A stretch of 64,000 nucleotides of DNA, taken from the NCBI GenBank assembly GCA_030248295.1, contig JASANH010001455.1, positions 1-64,000 of the forward strand, read 5' to 3'. Below the pieces are notes generated by a model. The model saw only the letters and a list, made by a program, of their open reading frames with translations, had not been told where the DNA came from and made no database searches. Source of the stretch: Mesodorylaimus sp. YZB2_4. Lineage: Eukaryota; Nematoda; Enoplea; Dorylaimida; Dorylaimidae. This document shows, piece by piece, positions 23,801 to 37,041 of this stretch; position 1 is the first letter of the stretch; each line of letters starts with the position of its first letter. The translations under genes were made by a program, and so were the position numbers.

Positions 23801-24972
23801 ATGAATGGCAGCCGCGAGATCGCCGATTCGTCAAAGAAGCAAAGCCCCGAGTCTTCTCCTTTTATGCTTGATCAGCCCGCCCCCACGCCGGAAGAGAAGA
23901 AGGGTTGGTGCGGCCGAAACAAGAAATGCTGCATCGTCATCGCAGCCATCTCGATCATCGTGATGCTCGGAATCGCGGCTGCCTGCATCGCCTACTTCGT
24001 CGTCACAGGACGCACCACCACGACCATGGTCCCCTCGACTCGTCGAATGTCGATGACCACCTCGCCAACGGCCCCAACATCAACTGCCGAGCCGTCGACC
24101 ACCACCACCGTCCCGTCGTTCGGCGGAAAATCCCGCACGTTCTTGGACGGCGTCTGTGAACCACCAGAAGACGATCGTTCGTGCTGGGTTGGCTCGCCTC
24201 CTGACAAAAACTCGTGCACGTCGGGCAAGTGCATCAACTATTGGTACAGGGCAAATGAGAAGCGAATGCGCCAATTGCACTACTTCGACCTCAAGGACGA
24301 ATCCAACTCTCAACTAGAAACCCCTGTCAACGGCACTGGTCTGCTGTGTACAATGGACGATGGGTGGCTGGGCGTGTGCACCAACGACAAGTGCGACAAG
24401 GCGTTCACTGGCCACGTCGGGACGTGGAACGAGACGAGCGAATGGGAGGACAACTGCGACAAGACGAACCCATGCTGGAAAGGCGACAAGGCTGCGTTCG
24501 ACAAGACACAACCCGGCGATCGCTCACGATGCAGCAGTGGAAATTCGTCGTGCGAGAACAGCGTGGACGCGGTCATCTGGATGCAGCACCTGCGATGCAA
24601 AGTCAGAGACAACCAAACTGCGATGGGCATGTGCGACGGTGAGTGCGAACCAGTTGCCTGTTTTCGATTTCTATTTTTTGTTTTTCAGGCCTGCCATTCC
24701 GAGTGTGGAAATGTGCCGAGTGCGTGCGCGGCGATGGATGCAGTCTGGACGTCGACGGGGACTGCACGTCGTACAAATGCGGGTCGTCGAAACCTGATGT
24801 GGCACCGGACGGAATCAAGTGCAAGGCCAGCGAGCCCGACTGGTACTGCATCGTAGGCACGTGCGTGAAGATCAACGAGACCGTCGCCCGACCAATCCAG
24901 TCCCGGCCAAGGAGAACTGCTGACGAAGAGATGGCGACTGTGATGTTCTTTCCTGCCACTGATCGCGTGTGA
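23801..24972 (+). CDS. Type II membrane protein with Thr/Ser stalk and Cys-rich ectodomain (unrecognised)
   Basis: Two exons (23801-24638 and 24689-24972) separated by a 50 bp GTGAGT...TTTTCAG intron give about 373 residues. The order is: a ~45-residue polar N-terminus with Ser/Pro; basic/Cys residues (CGRNKKCC); one hydrophobic helix (about 46-70); a Thr/Ser/Pro stalk suited to O-glycosylation; then a Cys-rich region. The latter has many CX3-8C pairs, FTGHVGTWNETSEWEDNC, and a C-terminal DGIKC...WYC...GTC segment. That last segment resembles Cys-rich parts of ADAM-type secreted proteins; I cannot name a family. I chose the start at 23801 because the topology begins there and the upstream frame looks like a UTR or intron. 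Relative to the 1.5 kb duplicate, one G is missing in the final exon, so the last ~28 residues are read in another frame. Ligand or cell-surface role unknown. Confidence 0.75.
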
Positions 24973-25296
24973 TGCTGTGTGACCTGTGCTCGGAGAATGC
25001 TAGGTGTGTGTGGACTTTTCTCGCTTGTCCTGCTCGTATCGTGAACTGCGAAAATGTGTGGCCAAGTAAAAGACATCTCTGGGCGCTCCTCCCCCTCCAG
25101 AAAGGGAGGCGAAATTGAACCCCAACAGGGCCCCAATCCGTCCAAGCCACGGACGTACTTGTCATCGATCTTCACGAAAACACGGTCCGTCACTAGCAGA
25201 GCAACCCCTTCGAATAAGTCTCCGATCGACCAGCAGACGCTACCCACCCCAGTGCGAGTTCACTGGGGGGGGGGGGGGGGGGGGCATATCACTTAA
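23985..25296. repeat. Segmental duplication, copy 2 (source locus)
   Basis: Matches 1507-2829. This copy includes the intact type II membrane protein gene's 3' two-thirds, its 3' flank and the G run at about 25265-25284. It ends at the stop codon of the convergent dipeptidyl peptidase III gene. Confidence 0.8.
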
Positions 25297-28200
25297 AATG
25301 GGCCACATCCTTCTTCCACAAACCAACAATTTCACTTTCAATCCTTTCGTCCACGTAACGATCCACATTTGCTTGGACAGCGCCCTCGACCGTTTCTGGA
25401 TACGACTTCAATGTGACCTGGCCATCTGAAAGGCATCAGATCTGAATGAGGCATCAAAAGCAGCTCCTGCATGAAACTACATTTCACAGCTCCTTTTGGT
25501 TCGCTTTGTATCGCGTTCTGCATTTCGACAGCATTCTGATTGCGAGACTAACACAATATTGTAGCTGAGCACTAGTCACCTGCAAACGTGCTGGTTTGAT
25601 TCCGATATAGACCCCTCTCTGGGTTGCCGATTGAACCTGTCCTCCGGAACCCAGAGAAGGCGCATCTCGAATCTATACTGCAAGGCCAGGCAGGAAACCG
25701 CTAACATGGGCTCTTACACTAGATGAAGCCCCAGACAGACCCCAGTCGATGGTCCTCTCGACTCCACTAATTCTCCAGCCCAGAGCACAGAGGCTGTGGT
25801 GGGTGTCAGCTTCGGACCCCATTCCCATACGCACCTTTCAGAACAGTGTTTGGCTTCACCAGGATACGTCTCGGTTGACGACGCGCGACCACGACTTCTC
25901 TCCATCGCAATATTTCAGGCGTAATGGTCGAATACTTGTCAAACAATGCTTTCGCCTTCGCGATATCCCCCGTCGCCTTGTACAGCTAGAACGGAAACCA
26001 GCATCGATTGGGATCAGCACCACTGAACACCGATTGCACCTCGTACTTGCAACTTCCTCAGAAACTCGCCAATCGCCTGTTTCCCAACAGAATCGATCTT
26101 CGAACGATCCAAACTGAACAATAAATCTGGTTTGCCGTCTCCGGAATTCTCCAATTCTTTTATCTCAACAAATCCATTACCAGCTTCCACGGCTACCGCG
26201 AGCAAAACGAACCGAGCGTGGCAGTGCGACTAAAACAGAACAATTTTTCCAAATTCCATGTTCAGGTACTGCTGATATTACTCGCCTGTCCCCAAGCCTG
26301 CTTTTCCGGCGAATAATATTCCAACGCCATCAAACCAGCACGAATTTCCGTCAACCAGTTCACGTATTTGACAATTTCCATCGCTTTCTCATCTTGATAT
26401 CCAAAAATCCTAAAATCCAACACTTTCCAGTCAGAACTTGGCCTGATAACTTCTATTCCCTTACTTTAGCACTTCTGGAAAAGTACACAAATAGTACCCG
26501 ACCGCTTCGGCTCGACATTCCTCGTATGGACTGCTTAGTGCGCCGAATTTCGTACTGTAGATTTCGCCTTCCTCGTACCACGACGTGACCTGAAACAAAG
26601 ACTTTTTTGTCCATGCTGGCCAATAACGGGAGGAAAGGATCGAGTATAGGTCCCAGGCTTCCTTTTTGATCGACGAGCGTCTATACCGTTGGGGGTGACT
26701 CCTTCCCATCCCTGGCTAATGAGAAGAGTCGGATTCGAAAGGCCTGCCCCCACCGCCTCGTTTCCGACCCAGGAGAAGGCCGAGTCATTTACAGTACGTC
26801 GAATCCAATCAAACCAAACGCCAGCAAGGACGCTAACGATAAGACCAGACTCACCTGCCACCACTAGGCCTCACACAAGACCGTGGGCAGTGTTTTCGAG
26901 TCCATCCGCTCCCCCAGTATCCAATTTCAGGCCACTCAACTCACCTTCTGGCCACTTTCCAAATCACGAACTGCATCAATGTCGAAATTATAAGTGCCAT
27001 CCTTATTGTGATAAAACAATTTGCCTGACCCGTGGCCGAGCAATTCGTGCAGACCAACTTGCAATTCGAACGCTTCCACATCGTGTTTTCGAATCAATTC
27101 CTAAACGAGAAAAGGAAACAGTCAAACTTTGTCTGCAGGAAAAATCCAAAAAGCGCCTCGATGCATCATATTGCCGTCTTGCTATGACACGACAGGCAAT
27201 AACTTTTAGTCCCTGTGGGCCCTTTCCACCACGTGGTCATAGGGGACAAGTCGCTCTGCCCCTGCCCCGCCTATCCATCGTTCCGCCAACTCGAATACGG
27301 CGCACAGCTTTTTTAAAATTCCCGCCGATTCCGGTCAAATTTTGTACTGCAAAACGATGCGGTGTCCAAGGACAAAATTTGACCCGAATTGGCGGGAATT
27401 TGAACAAAAATTGTGCGCCACCTTTGAATTATCGGAACAATGCGTTACCTGATCCTCTTGCTTGACGAAATTAATCTTAAGCATAGGTTTCGCAGCGATC
27501 ACATTCCCCAACGAGACATTCTTGAATCCTTCGTGTTGGCGTATTTCGTCATCTGGAAAAAAGTAATATTCAATTTTTGAAAAATCCATTTTCTATTTCT
27601 ACCAACTTACAATTCGGAATGTTGATACCCGCTGGTGTGCTACTGCCACCAAAACAAAGCACGTCTAAGCTAGTGAAATCGGGGCGCATGAATTTATCTT
27701 TTTCGTACGAACTATCCCACGGCAACATGGCAAGTATTTTATCGGCGTTATCGACCAATCTTCCAAATTTTTCCGACGTTGCTCGATTCACCATCGCAAC
27801 GAAACCTTCGAATTCTGACCGCGCGCCTGCCGGATCGCGATAATTTTCAATGAATCCGATATAACTGAAAAGATAAGTCATCAAGCATGAAAGTCTGCCT
27901 TTCAAAAACTAGATTTTTGGGAGCAAAGATGAGTGTAAAATTGTGAGTTGAACTTCGTCTAAGGAGTTTTAAATGTGGCGCCAATTCGTTGCCTGTGTCT
28001 CAGGCATGTCTGCTTGTGAGCGCGAGAGTGCGGAGTGGTAGTCAGAGCTGCAGAGTTGAGGAGAGTCCGCTCGCTCTCATTGTCAGTCTCTCGTTTGGTT
28101 GCGAGGCTCTGTGCCATACAGACGTCCTTTTTTTGAGAAGATCTAGCCAATTCCCCTGCATCCCTTCGAACAATACTGGCAAAGAACCAGAAACCAGACC

Positions 28201-31007
28201 GAGATCTCAACTCGAGATTAGATAGGTCGATGGCGCCAAAATTATTTTAACTTCTCACCTCTCAACTGCGGGCCCGACATCCTTAATCCAATATCGTGAA
28301 CCATCCTTGTGTGAATCCAACGAGCCCGTTTCGAAATGTTCCACATACTTCTCCAACATCTTGACTTGATTTTCATTGGCCGCGTATTTCTACAAATAAA
28401 AAAGAAAAATCACATTTCCACTCCGCTCCATTTTTGACGAGCGAAAAGGCGCATACTTTTGCCAAATCCAGAAAATGATTGACTCTAGCCAACAAAGGGC
28501 TATAATCGCCTTTTGTCACCTTTACCAAGAAATCTTCGAATTCTTCAGCATTCGAAACAACTGAAAATAAGTTTTGTTAGTCCGATGAATACAGCAATGT
28601 ATTTCCACACAGGGTCCATACAAGGAGCGGGAGGTAATTTTCCCCGATTTTTCCAAGTTTATAGACAAAGAATTCGATTTTCCTGGTTTCTCACATTGTT
28701 TAACGACGAATCGATTTCATCTGATCTAGCAATTTTGGTATAATCAACAGGCACACAAAAAAAACCGGTGATTCTAAATTTGGAAACTCTAAATGAAAAT
28801 GTCCCAAAAGTTTTCATACAACTTCATTTTTGAATTCGCGCGCTTAATAGGAGATAGTGTGAAGCTGATGTCACGACTGAACAGTGTAATGTCTGTCGTG
28901 TCAGTCTATCAAGAGTAGTTCCCCCCCCCCCCCCAGTTGTTGCACTGTTAAAGCAGGCGTGATGGAATTGAGTTGTCAAATTTTTAAAAAAATTTTGGTG
29001 CAGAACTTGCCAGGTTATAAAATTTGAAAGTGCTGCAAGCCGTTTGAAACGAGTCACAAATTTGTCTTCTGCTATACAGTAGTAAGTAAACTATTCATCG
29101 TCAGTACTGGCTGTTCGAAGCCGACCTCATTCAGGCCAAGCTCAGGAAATAATTAGGAGTCGAGTCCAACAAAATCCTCTCGATCAGGGAAAAAACTAGC
29201 AGTACTGCTCGAGCAACTTTGCTTCAAGGTTCATCAAAAACGCAAGGTTCACAGCTCATGTCTGACAAGTTCTGGTTCAAGGTTAAAATGCGCCACGATG
29301 TTTTCTCGGCACTCTTTTACTTTAGCTCCTGAAACGCGAGCGCACAGCTGGTTATTCTGTTAGCCGTGCGTCTAAAAAAATGAAGAAACAGGAGAAAAGC
29401 GAAGATGACTTGCATGAAGACATATTTTGACTGAATACAGTACGTACCTCCTTCTTCGATACTAGCCAATCGAATTTCGTACAAATCCTTTCCGCTCTTG
29501 TCATCCGTTGTTTTGAATAGGCGCGTATTCCAACCTTCCATTTTTTTCGCTTTCATGTACCGATCAACTCGATCGGCGTCTTTTTGAATGATATTGGACG
29601 AATGGTATGTGGTTATGCCCTGAAATACAGAAAATGACCATTCTGCAAATCACCACGCCCAGCTGACGATAAGATGCTTTCCTAATCCTAGCTTTGCCAA
29701 ACCCATTTTGGGGCCAGCCCGTTTCGCCTAGCTGGGCAGCAGTCAAAGCTAATAAGCAAGGCTCCTTGCACAAGCTACTACCCGAGCAGTCTATATGTCT
29801 GCTCGATTTTCCAAGCTTTTGAATTGTCAGTGACGACCATTTCGCATGGGTCACTTCATCAAAAAAGAAATCATGTGCCGGGATTCGAACCAGGGACCTC
29901 CCGATGATTACTGTAGCAAACTGACGCCTTGCCAAACTTGATCATCGCGAGCCAATCAAGGGCCCCGAAGCACCGAATGAACACCCGTCATGACTTACCT
30001 TATCTCCAAACCCCAATCGACGTTCTCGTTCTTCTAAACTGTAAATTTTGCCCAAAACTTCATGCAGTAAGAAATCGAAAGTAGCTTTTTCAACTTCGTA
30101 AGCTCGACTTTGACGAATCAGGGTTTCGAACTTGGCCTGATCAACATTAGGCACGAATTTGGTATCGCCGAATCCTTTATAATTCCCCATGTCAGCGTAG
30201 ATACCAGCAGCGTAGATGAGGAAAGCCTGAAACACAATTCACATAATCGGGCACCTCGCAAAATTGCTTCGACATATGATCTGAACAAAGTCTGTAATGT
30301 GCGAGTAGTCAGTTATCGCCGAATTATTGTGAGAAAAATTGAATTTTAGGCAGTTTCCCGCTAATGCGCAGACTGTTGACCATGATATTTCTTCGAGAAA
30401 AACCCAGTCCTAGTTGAAAATCATGGAACATCTTCCTTCCATTTTTAAATTTCCAGGCTACCCTGCGGACCCTTCGGATATTTATAAAGGTCACCAACTT
30501 TTTAATTATTGCGGGCAAGTGATATACGCAGCTTGTGAATGAGCGAGAAGTCAAACAAAATTAAAATTTTTTTGATAAAGATTTCTGAATCGCAAACGGA
30601 CAACTGAATTTACAGAATTTATTCGAGTTATTTGTTTTTAGCTTTAGGTTAACTCATTACAAACATACCTTGCATTCCTCTTCAGTCATTCCCGCTTTAT
30701 TCAAGGCCACTTGTTTGAGCTCGTCTAACGATTGATGCTTGAATATTTTTTGCAATATCAAAAATATTAACGGCGATTCGGGCGATGTCTAAAAAACAAG
30801 TTTTTTCTAAAAAAACAGCTTTGAAAAGAAAAGGCATCATGTTACTTGATGTAGAACGATCAATGAGCCATACCAAGAGGCTTGCGATAAGTAATGGGCA
30901 TACAGGCGCTCTTTTTCAGTTAGACTATCGAAGGCTTGTTGACATTCGAGGGCCCGAAACGGTGTGTCATTGGGACGAGTGAAATAAGTACGATCAAAAA
31001 CTGACAT
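25289..31007 (-). CDS. DPP3: Dipeptidyl peptidase III (M49 zinc peptidase), 14 exons
   Basis: DPP III is a cytosolic zinc exopeptidase that removes dipeptides from the N-termini of short peptides. Exons (minus): 31007-30846, 30788-30669, 30226-29999, 29619-29448, 28560-28457, 28389-28259, 27864-27611, 27552-27449, 27100-26945, 26589-26465, 26409-26286, 26229-26047, 25985-25835, 25425-25289. The sum is 2151 nt, in phase throughout, giving 716 residues (human ~737). Seen: start [34 protein letters not shown]; the zinc motif HELLGH (exon 9); the second zinc motif EECRAE (exon 10); [11 protein letters not shown]; and LVKPNTVL. The intron after exon 11 starts with GC (GCGAGT) instead of GT. Introns carry SINE-type DNA and a C run near 28920. 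The TGA is followed almost at once by the C run that marks the duplication breakpoint. It converges with the type II membrane gene. No defects seen. Confidence 0.95.
29840..29955 (-). repeat. tRNA-derived SINE fragment in a DPP3 intron
   Basis: The minus strand reads a box A-like TGGCTCGCGATGATCAAG and a strong box B (GGTCCCTGGTTCGAATCCCG), followed by GGCACATGATTTC. This is a third tRNA-like head, different from families A and B. Confidence 0.6.
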
Positions 31008-33420
31008 TTTCTAGTTTTTATCGAAAACTGGAATGACCGAAATTTGAAAACAAATGAAAACGACAAGATTTTGATGTGTTTAAGACGTCAAAGCAAGGAA
31101 AGGGCGGGTCGGTGCGGTTGCGAACAGCATCTAGACCTTGAGGCTAACAGGAATAATGCTGCTCACACAGGGAGTCTTTGGCAGGCATTTCACTAAAGGA
31201 TGAACAAAGTGCAGGTGCTACCGTGTTGAGTCAAAATTTGTGCACTGGCTTGGTTTTACGACGTCAATGCAAGAAAAGGACGGGATGGAAGAGAAACATA
31301 CAGCATACAGCCAGCATAGGCCGCAAGGCTAACAGGAATAATGCTTCACCCACACGGTATCTTCAAGTCTGGCGCCGAGGACGGATTGCTAGCTAATGTG
31401 AATTTTTTGCAGAATGAGAGCGTGAATAAAGTGACTGCAGTGAGTATTTTTTAAACGTTTGTGTACTGAGCAAGAGTGAAAATGAATGCAATGAAATTTT
31501 CTGTCCGGAAAACATCCCCCGGCCCAGCCAAAGCAACACGAACTTTCTGTGCAGGGGACAATGTGGTTTCAAGTAGGCGAGAACTATGTAACACAGCGTA
31601 AGCATGAAACTTACTTGATTTTATCGATTATTTACCATGCTATCAGAAATCGAATTTTGTAGAGCGGTTAATTCTCTACTTTTTTAACACTGAGGTCATC
31701 GGGGGGGCCATCGCTGGAGATCTTGAGAAACTGTGATGACGCATTTCACTGACACTGCATTGCTGTGAATATTGCTTTTAGATGTGCCAGCTTTACAGCA
31801 AGTATCTCGTATGCATCAGCCGCTTTGATTCGGTTATTGTGTGAACTACTCGAATGTGTCGTGCGAAAACTGTAAAGTAACTACTCGAATATGCCACTGG
31901 TTGTGAAAGCGGTCAATGCTTACTGTTTAGAAATAAACTGGCACCTATTTTGGGTATCACCACGACTCTAGGCCACATCGAAAAAGTATACTTTCTGTCG
32001 TTATCTTCAATTATTTGAGAATTTGTGGGTCGTTTGATGACATGGAGGTCGATTCGAGCAGCAGCATTCCTTTGGACTGAACCTGTCGGCCATGGCCATG
32101 ACCTAGGGAAGAGTGAACTGGAGGTAGAGATAATACGCCTGCACGAGCAACAAATATAATAATCATCCATAGAGGCGGAGTAAAAATTTTGACGATTCTT
32201 AAACTAGGGACTAAACTTGCTTCAAGTTTTGACTGTACATTTTGCTGGATTGGCAACCGTTCGCCTTGACTCATTCGGCCACTCGTAAACCCCAAGCGCT
32301 CGCATCGCCAGGACACTTTTGTGTCTTATGTACAGTGTAAAGATTCGTGACAGGCATATACAGGGCTCCGACCATTCGGGAGTTGCTGTGATCAGTGCAA
32401 GCGCTAGGCTTGTTCACACAGTTTCGCCAAACGCTGCATCATAAATTTTGCGCCAGGTTGGTATTTGGATTTGTATCTTCCTGCAGTAAAAGTACCCATG
32501 ATGTCAGGAAGGCACTAAGTAGAACTGCGATGGGGGTGTTCTTGAGGATTCAGCCGAGAGGACTGCACCTGAAACCCTTCGAATAAGGGGAAAAGATGCT
32601 GTAGTCTTATCTCAGGTGAGTTACCCAGCAGAATGGCCATGAGCGCTGCGGCCACTCTTCGTTCAATGGCATAGTCGACTGGTGGTCTCTCCGGGCGCAG
32701 TCTTCTTGATGACCGCCAGTCAGGCTTCGAACAGCGGCGGAGCACATCCAAGGCAGGCCGAATAGGCTGATCGTAAAGATCAGTTTCCAGACAGCACCAG
32801 GCCCAAGTGGAGGCAAGTCCGTTTCTTCAGACCCAATTCCTCGTCAAGAGGAGTGACCTCACCTTGCCCTGGACTCAACTCCTACACCCCTCCAACCTGA
32901 ACCAAAGGGAAACGAAGACCGCAGAGGCCACTTGCGAGTATGCTGACCCCTGCCTGCCGTCTGGCCAACACCACAGGTCCGCCGACGGGGGATGAACAAA
33001 CACGGAAGGTGGCTTCCCATAAATTCAGAACAAGTAGGTGGAAAACTAATTTAGAGAAAGCAAGCAAGGAAGAGCCCTGGTCTCTTCCAGCGGCGATGGT
33101 CACTACAATACATACAGTATGGTGCCGTCATGCTGAGTGTCGCCCTGCTGTGAGGCGGTAAGACCTAATCCTAATCCTATTGCCCTTTCAGGTAAACTCC
33201 TCTGCCGTCAAGCCGCCGAATCATCGATCATCTTGCTATTCCTTCCTCGGAAGTACTTCCCCGATATGCCATGCGCCAAACAGGTAAGGCACTTTTAAAA
33301 AGCCTCGCTCGGCAGACATAACCGACCAGCCTCTGCAGGTGTCCATGTGGCACATGTAACTGGAGGCCATCCTCATTTCTTTTTTTGAATTTTTGTGGGT
33401 TACACCCTGCGCCGCCCCAG
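31008..33420. other. Intergenic, repeat-bearing
   Basis: Two diverged tandem copies of a ~180 bp unit lie at about 31080-31200 and 31255-31370. They share GGCTAACAGGAATAATGCT and a GACGTCAA start. No protein-like ORF is recognised. Confidence 0.45.
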
Positions 33421-33845
33421 TTCCCCACGTGACTTCCAATCCGATTTGGCTGCAGCCGGCCAGCAGTCATGATGTGATAATCGAGGTTGTAAGGTGACCA
33501 GCTCCCGTGGCAGCGTCCCTCTTCGCGTCTCCACTAGGAGTACCTACACGGGAGGCCATTCTGGACAGGACACCGGCTTCCTCGGACGATGGCGGGCGGG
33601 CTTTGAAACGTGTCAGTGTTCGAGAGCCGCGACTGTCTCCTCGTTTGGCTTCCGTCTCTCCACTCGGAGCACCTCGACGGTACTGGGTGAGTCACCAACG
33701 GCGTGGCGAGGGTCAGCGAGGGTTTATGGTTTGCAAACCGGCCTCCGTCACCGGGGATCGAAGTTGGGACAAGTCCAGTCACTTGCTGCTACCCAGCAAT
33801 ACGGAGAGATGAATGCCGAACCGCTGCACCACCGCGGCCGCCAGA
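33421..33845 (-). repeat. tRNA-derived SINE, family A (full length)
   Basis: From right to left on the minus strand: GGTGGTGCAGCGGTTCGGC (box A region), the diverged box B TTCGATCCCCGGTGAC, then CCGTTGGTGACTCACC, GGTGCTCCGAGTGGAGAG and CATCGTCCGAGGAAGCC. It ends in the tail with ATCATGACTGCTGGCCGGC. Confidence 0.85.
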
Positions 33846-34124
33846 CATCGTTATTCTGCGGACAGTGCGCGCCATACAGCAGGAATAAGGACAGATCTAG
33901 ATTTCACTCGCTTGTGAGATTATAGTGCAGGCCCTGCCACTTGGTGGCTACTAGGTTACTCAATCCCAAACTCTCACGTACAACCGAAAGCAGCTGTGAG
34001 ACGAATCCTGTTGAGCAGTACTGGATTGAGGATGCATGTGATCCAAGATAATTGTGACGATGACAGGACGAGAGAAAATGGCCAAAGACCTTCCCCGACT
34101 CCTCGGCTATGACCCTCACTCCTG

Positions 34125-34303
34125 TGTAACCAGCATTCCTGGCGGTCGGAAGAGCGATACCTGCCCTGGCTGGGAGATGTCTACCTCTCCAGTCGATGTT
34201 TCTACGGCAGATATAGTCGCGAGGCGCCTTGCTCCAGCGGGAGTTTTGAGCCCACCAGACTTCGATCCTCACTATCCCCCGACGTCTGGGTGCACTGGTT
34301 ACA
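34125..34303 (-). mobile_element. TGTAACC-type MITE
   Basis: Starts TGTAACCAGC and ends CTGGTTACA, which are inverted. The interior matches the family in reverse (CCTGGCTGGGAGATGTC, TATAGTCGCGAGGCG, TCCAGCGGGAGTTTTGAG). A matching 4-bp target duplication is not clear for this copy. Confidence 0.75.
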
Positions 34304-36059
34304 CTCCGAAGACCTTCACTCGTACAGTGCTTAGACTAGTGTCTCCAGGTCCTGAATTACACGCTTTTTGTTCTGATATACCAAACTCAACGATTCCCTG
34401 CAGTCTTGATATGTTCTGCCTCGGCTCGGCTGGCCTTCGCCGAATTTCCATGCTCGTTTGCTTCTGAAGATGTCTTCAACGTGAGCCAATCGTCTGCCAG
34501 GTTCCAGTTTATCTTAGGCTTTCAGCCGGACTAAATCAACAAGAAACGCCTCCTTGGTCATAAATTTTCTAAAATGCCTCTTCAGCATTCGAATTACTCT
34601 CATTCAAAACGTATATATTGGTGCCCAGGATGAGGAGAAACTACGTAAAACTGAAATTGAAGGAGCTGGTCGGCTTTGATGATTCGAAAAATTCTTTTCA
34701 CTTTCCTCTTCTTTACGGATTTCTAGTTCCGACTTGCTCTTAGTCAACACCGGTTTGGAGAAGCAAATCCTTTTTTCGATGTCTTTGACATTTACTTGTG
34801 CTGGACGGACGGACATTGTGTCAGCTGTCATGCCTTAAGCGAGTTGAGGAAAGTGGGATTAGTTCTTGCCCTGGCTCGAACATGGCCTCTTCACTCCATG
34901 CCACACTCGATCACACACGTTTTATCGAACTGGGCTATGCGCCTAAGACGCCCGCGTCACTTGGCCTTTATGGACGGAATGTTGAGGAAACTGGCTTTAC
35001 TGCCTCGCCATTCTCCATAGTGCCAGTGGCAAGAATAGCACCCCGTCGACACTCTGTTGGTCACACGACCCTCGTCGCTCTACCAAAACATAAACATTGG
35101 CGACGTGCAGCAACCGAGGTAAGACTAATGCCAGTCCTGTTCGATCTGGTGCATGCGACCGTAGTGTTCATTAGCCGAACGAGAATCCATTCTGCGGGTA
35201 GCACGGGCACGGGTGAGAAACAAGACCCTTTCGAGATGGCTAGATGCCCCCTCTCGGTCTAAGCATACAGCTAAGATGGCTATATCCGTCTAGCGTGGTA
35301 TTTTTTGCAGCTAATCAAGTCTGTAAAAAACCCCCGACTTGGATGGCGAAGGTACTCATGGGAGCAATGTAATCCATTTCAGACATCGATCAGGGCCGAC
35401 GAGCGTGTCCGAGTGAAATGCTTCTTCTCCCGTCTGCTTCGAATTGAGTTCCTGTTTGCGCCTTCTAACTCGGCTACTGAGCCGAGGTAACCTAGCAGTT
35501 CTATACTTGACGACCAGCCCCCTAAACGAAAGATCGACTGTTTTCGTTAGCTATACTACGTAAGTTTTGAAAAATAAGAAAAGTTACTTGAAAAACATTC
35601 TTTTGATTTCCTGTGTCGGCCAAATTCAATTTTAAATGCATTCTACAATTCCCCGCCGACCGATCAGTAACGAGCTTCCTCTTCCTAAGGACTGCAAATT
35701 TTGCTTGCGTAATTGCGGTCGCGGCAGGCCTCGTGATCGATTTCAGTATCAACTATATTCTCGTATTGGCTTGGTGGGAACAGGGAATGGGGATGATGCT
35801 GGCTGCCCTCAAGTGCCAGGCTATGAGCGGGTGAAGTGGTGGGTCCCGCCCAGGCTGCGGAGACCTGTCGTCCCTGTGGCTGTACTTGAAGAATACTAGA
35901 GAGGCTTGGCAGTCCATTTCAAGTGGGCATAGGGTTACCCTGGGTGGGGTGTCAATCTTGTGATGGTGCCATACTGGTTGGATAGACGACCTGTCGTTTT
36001 GTGCTAGGGCGGGTGATATTTTTGGGTTGGGCCCCGCGCCATCCAGGTTCACCACAGAC
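34304..36059. other. Intergenic, nothing firmly recognised
   Basis: A minus-strand frame at 34831-34660 has a Lys/Glu-rich composition (DIEKRICFSKPVLTKSKSEL) that could be an orphan exon, but it has no recognisable domain or partner exon. Confidence 0.35.
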
Positions 36060-36360
36060 TGTTTTGCCCATAGTCGGCCAGCAGTCATGATATGATAAGC
36101 GGGGCCGTGAGGTGACCAGCAGCTTCCCTCTGCGCGCCTCCACCTGGGACCACACATGAGGGCATCTGGTGCCAGCACCAGTGTCCAAGGATGATACTGG
36201 GCGAGAAGGGAGGGACCATTTCGACTGCTGTTCGATTATCCTCTACTCGTTCGGCGTGCCACTCAACGGTACTGGGTGAGTCATCCAGGGCCAGGTGTGC
36301 AAGGCCAGCGACGGGCTTACTAAACTGTCGTCCTCAGCTAAAACAGAACTGCAGCCTCCA
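36060..36360 (-). repeat. SINE family A, diverged subfamily
   Basis: The tail complement (AGTCGGCCAGCAGTCATGAT, GTGAGGTGACCAGC), the middle (GATGATACTGGGCGAGAAGG) and GGTACTGGGTGAGTCA are recognisable. The GATGATACTGGGCGA block links it to the copy at the window's right end. Confidence 0.65.
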
Positions 36361-37041
36361 AGTCAGGGTTGCTGGCGCAAGCAATGCCGCACCGACGCCT
36401 AAACCAACTGAGACACTGTGGCTTCCCTGGGGATGATGATGGATGGGGTCAGTCCGCGTCCGGTCGTCCAGACTGGGTAGGTCTCTCTCGCTTGGAATGG
36501 GTGCAAAGCTGGATAGCTACATGTCGTTATGGCCAGTTTGATAGCTGGGGCCGGTGCAACCAGTGGGTCGGCCACGTGTAACATGGTCATCGAATGTTTC
36601 TCTGACCCAACCTGGGATATGTGCGACGGAAACTGTCCACTGGGAGTACCTGAGGTTGGAAAAAAAGTGGATGGAGACACTTGAAAGCACAGTCTTTCCA
36701 GCGATTAAACTGCTGTGAGGGGTGACTGATCGTACGACACAGTGAGGCGTGGTAGTTGTCGCTATGGTAGCCGTCGACTTGGTGGCCGACCCGCAAATAA
36801 TTTAGCCATGGCCTCTCCAAATGCCACGCCTCTTCAGGCCTGTCCTCTGCCCACGTTTCATGGCAGGGCCCAGGCTAGACGGACTACATTCTCAGCTTGA
36901 CACCTCGCTCTCGCCACACCCTCACCCACTGCTTCCCTGCTTAGCCTCCCGATTCCATTGCAGGTACGCAAAGAGCGGGCGTTCCGAGGTGGCCAGGGTC
37001 GTCAAATCGGAGACGCCGCGTTATCCTTTGGAAACGGACCG

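Noticed and set aside
24603..25247. Minus-strand frame of 214 codons with a protein-like stretch near its start
   Set aside because: Copy 1 of the duplication breaks the same frame, and it overlaps the 3' end of the plus-strand Cys-rich gene; more likely 3' UTR.
26689..27465. 258-codon plus-strand frame
   Set aside because: It is antisense to DPP3 exons 9 and 10 and their introns; the minus strand carries clear conserved protein.
34604..34831. Lys/Glu-rich minus-strand frame, possibly an exon
   Set aside because: No domain, no splice partners identified, and a Ser-rich random-looking end; kept only as a note.
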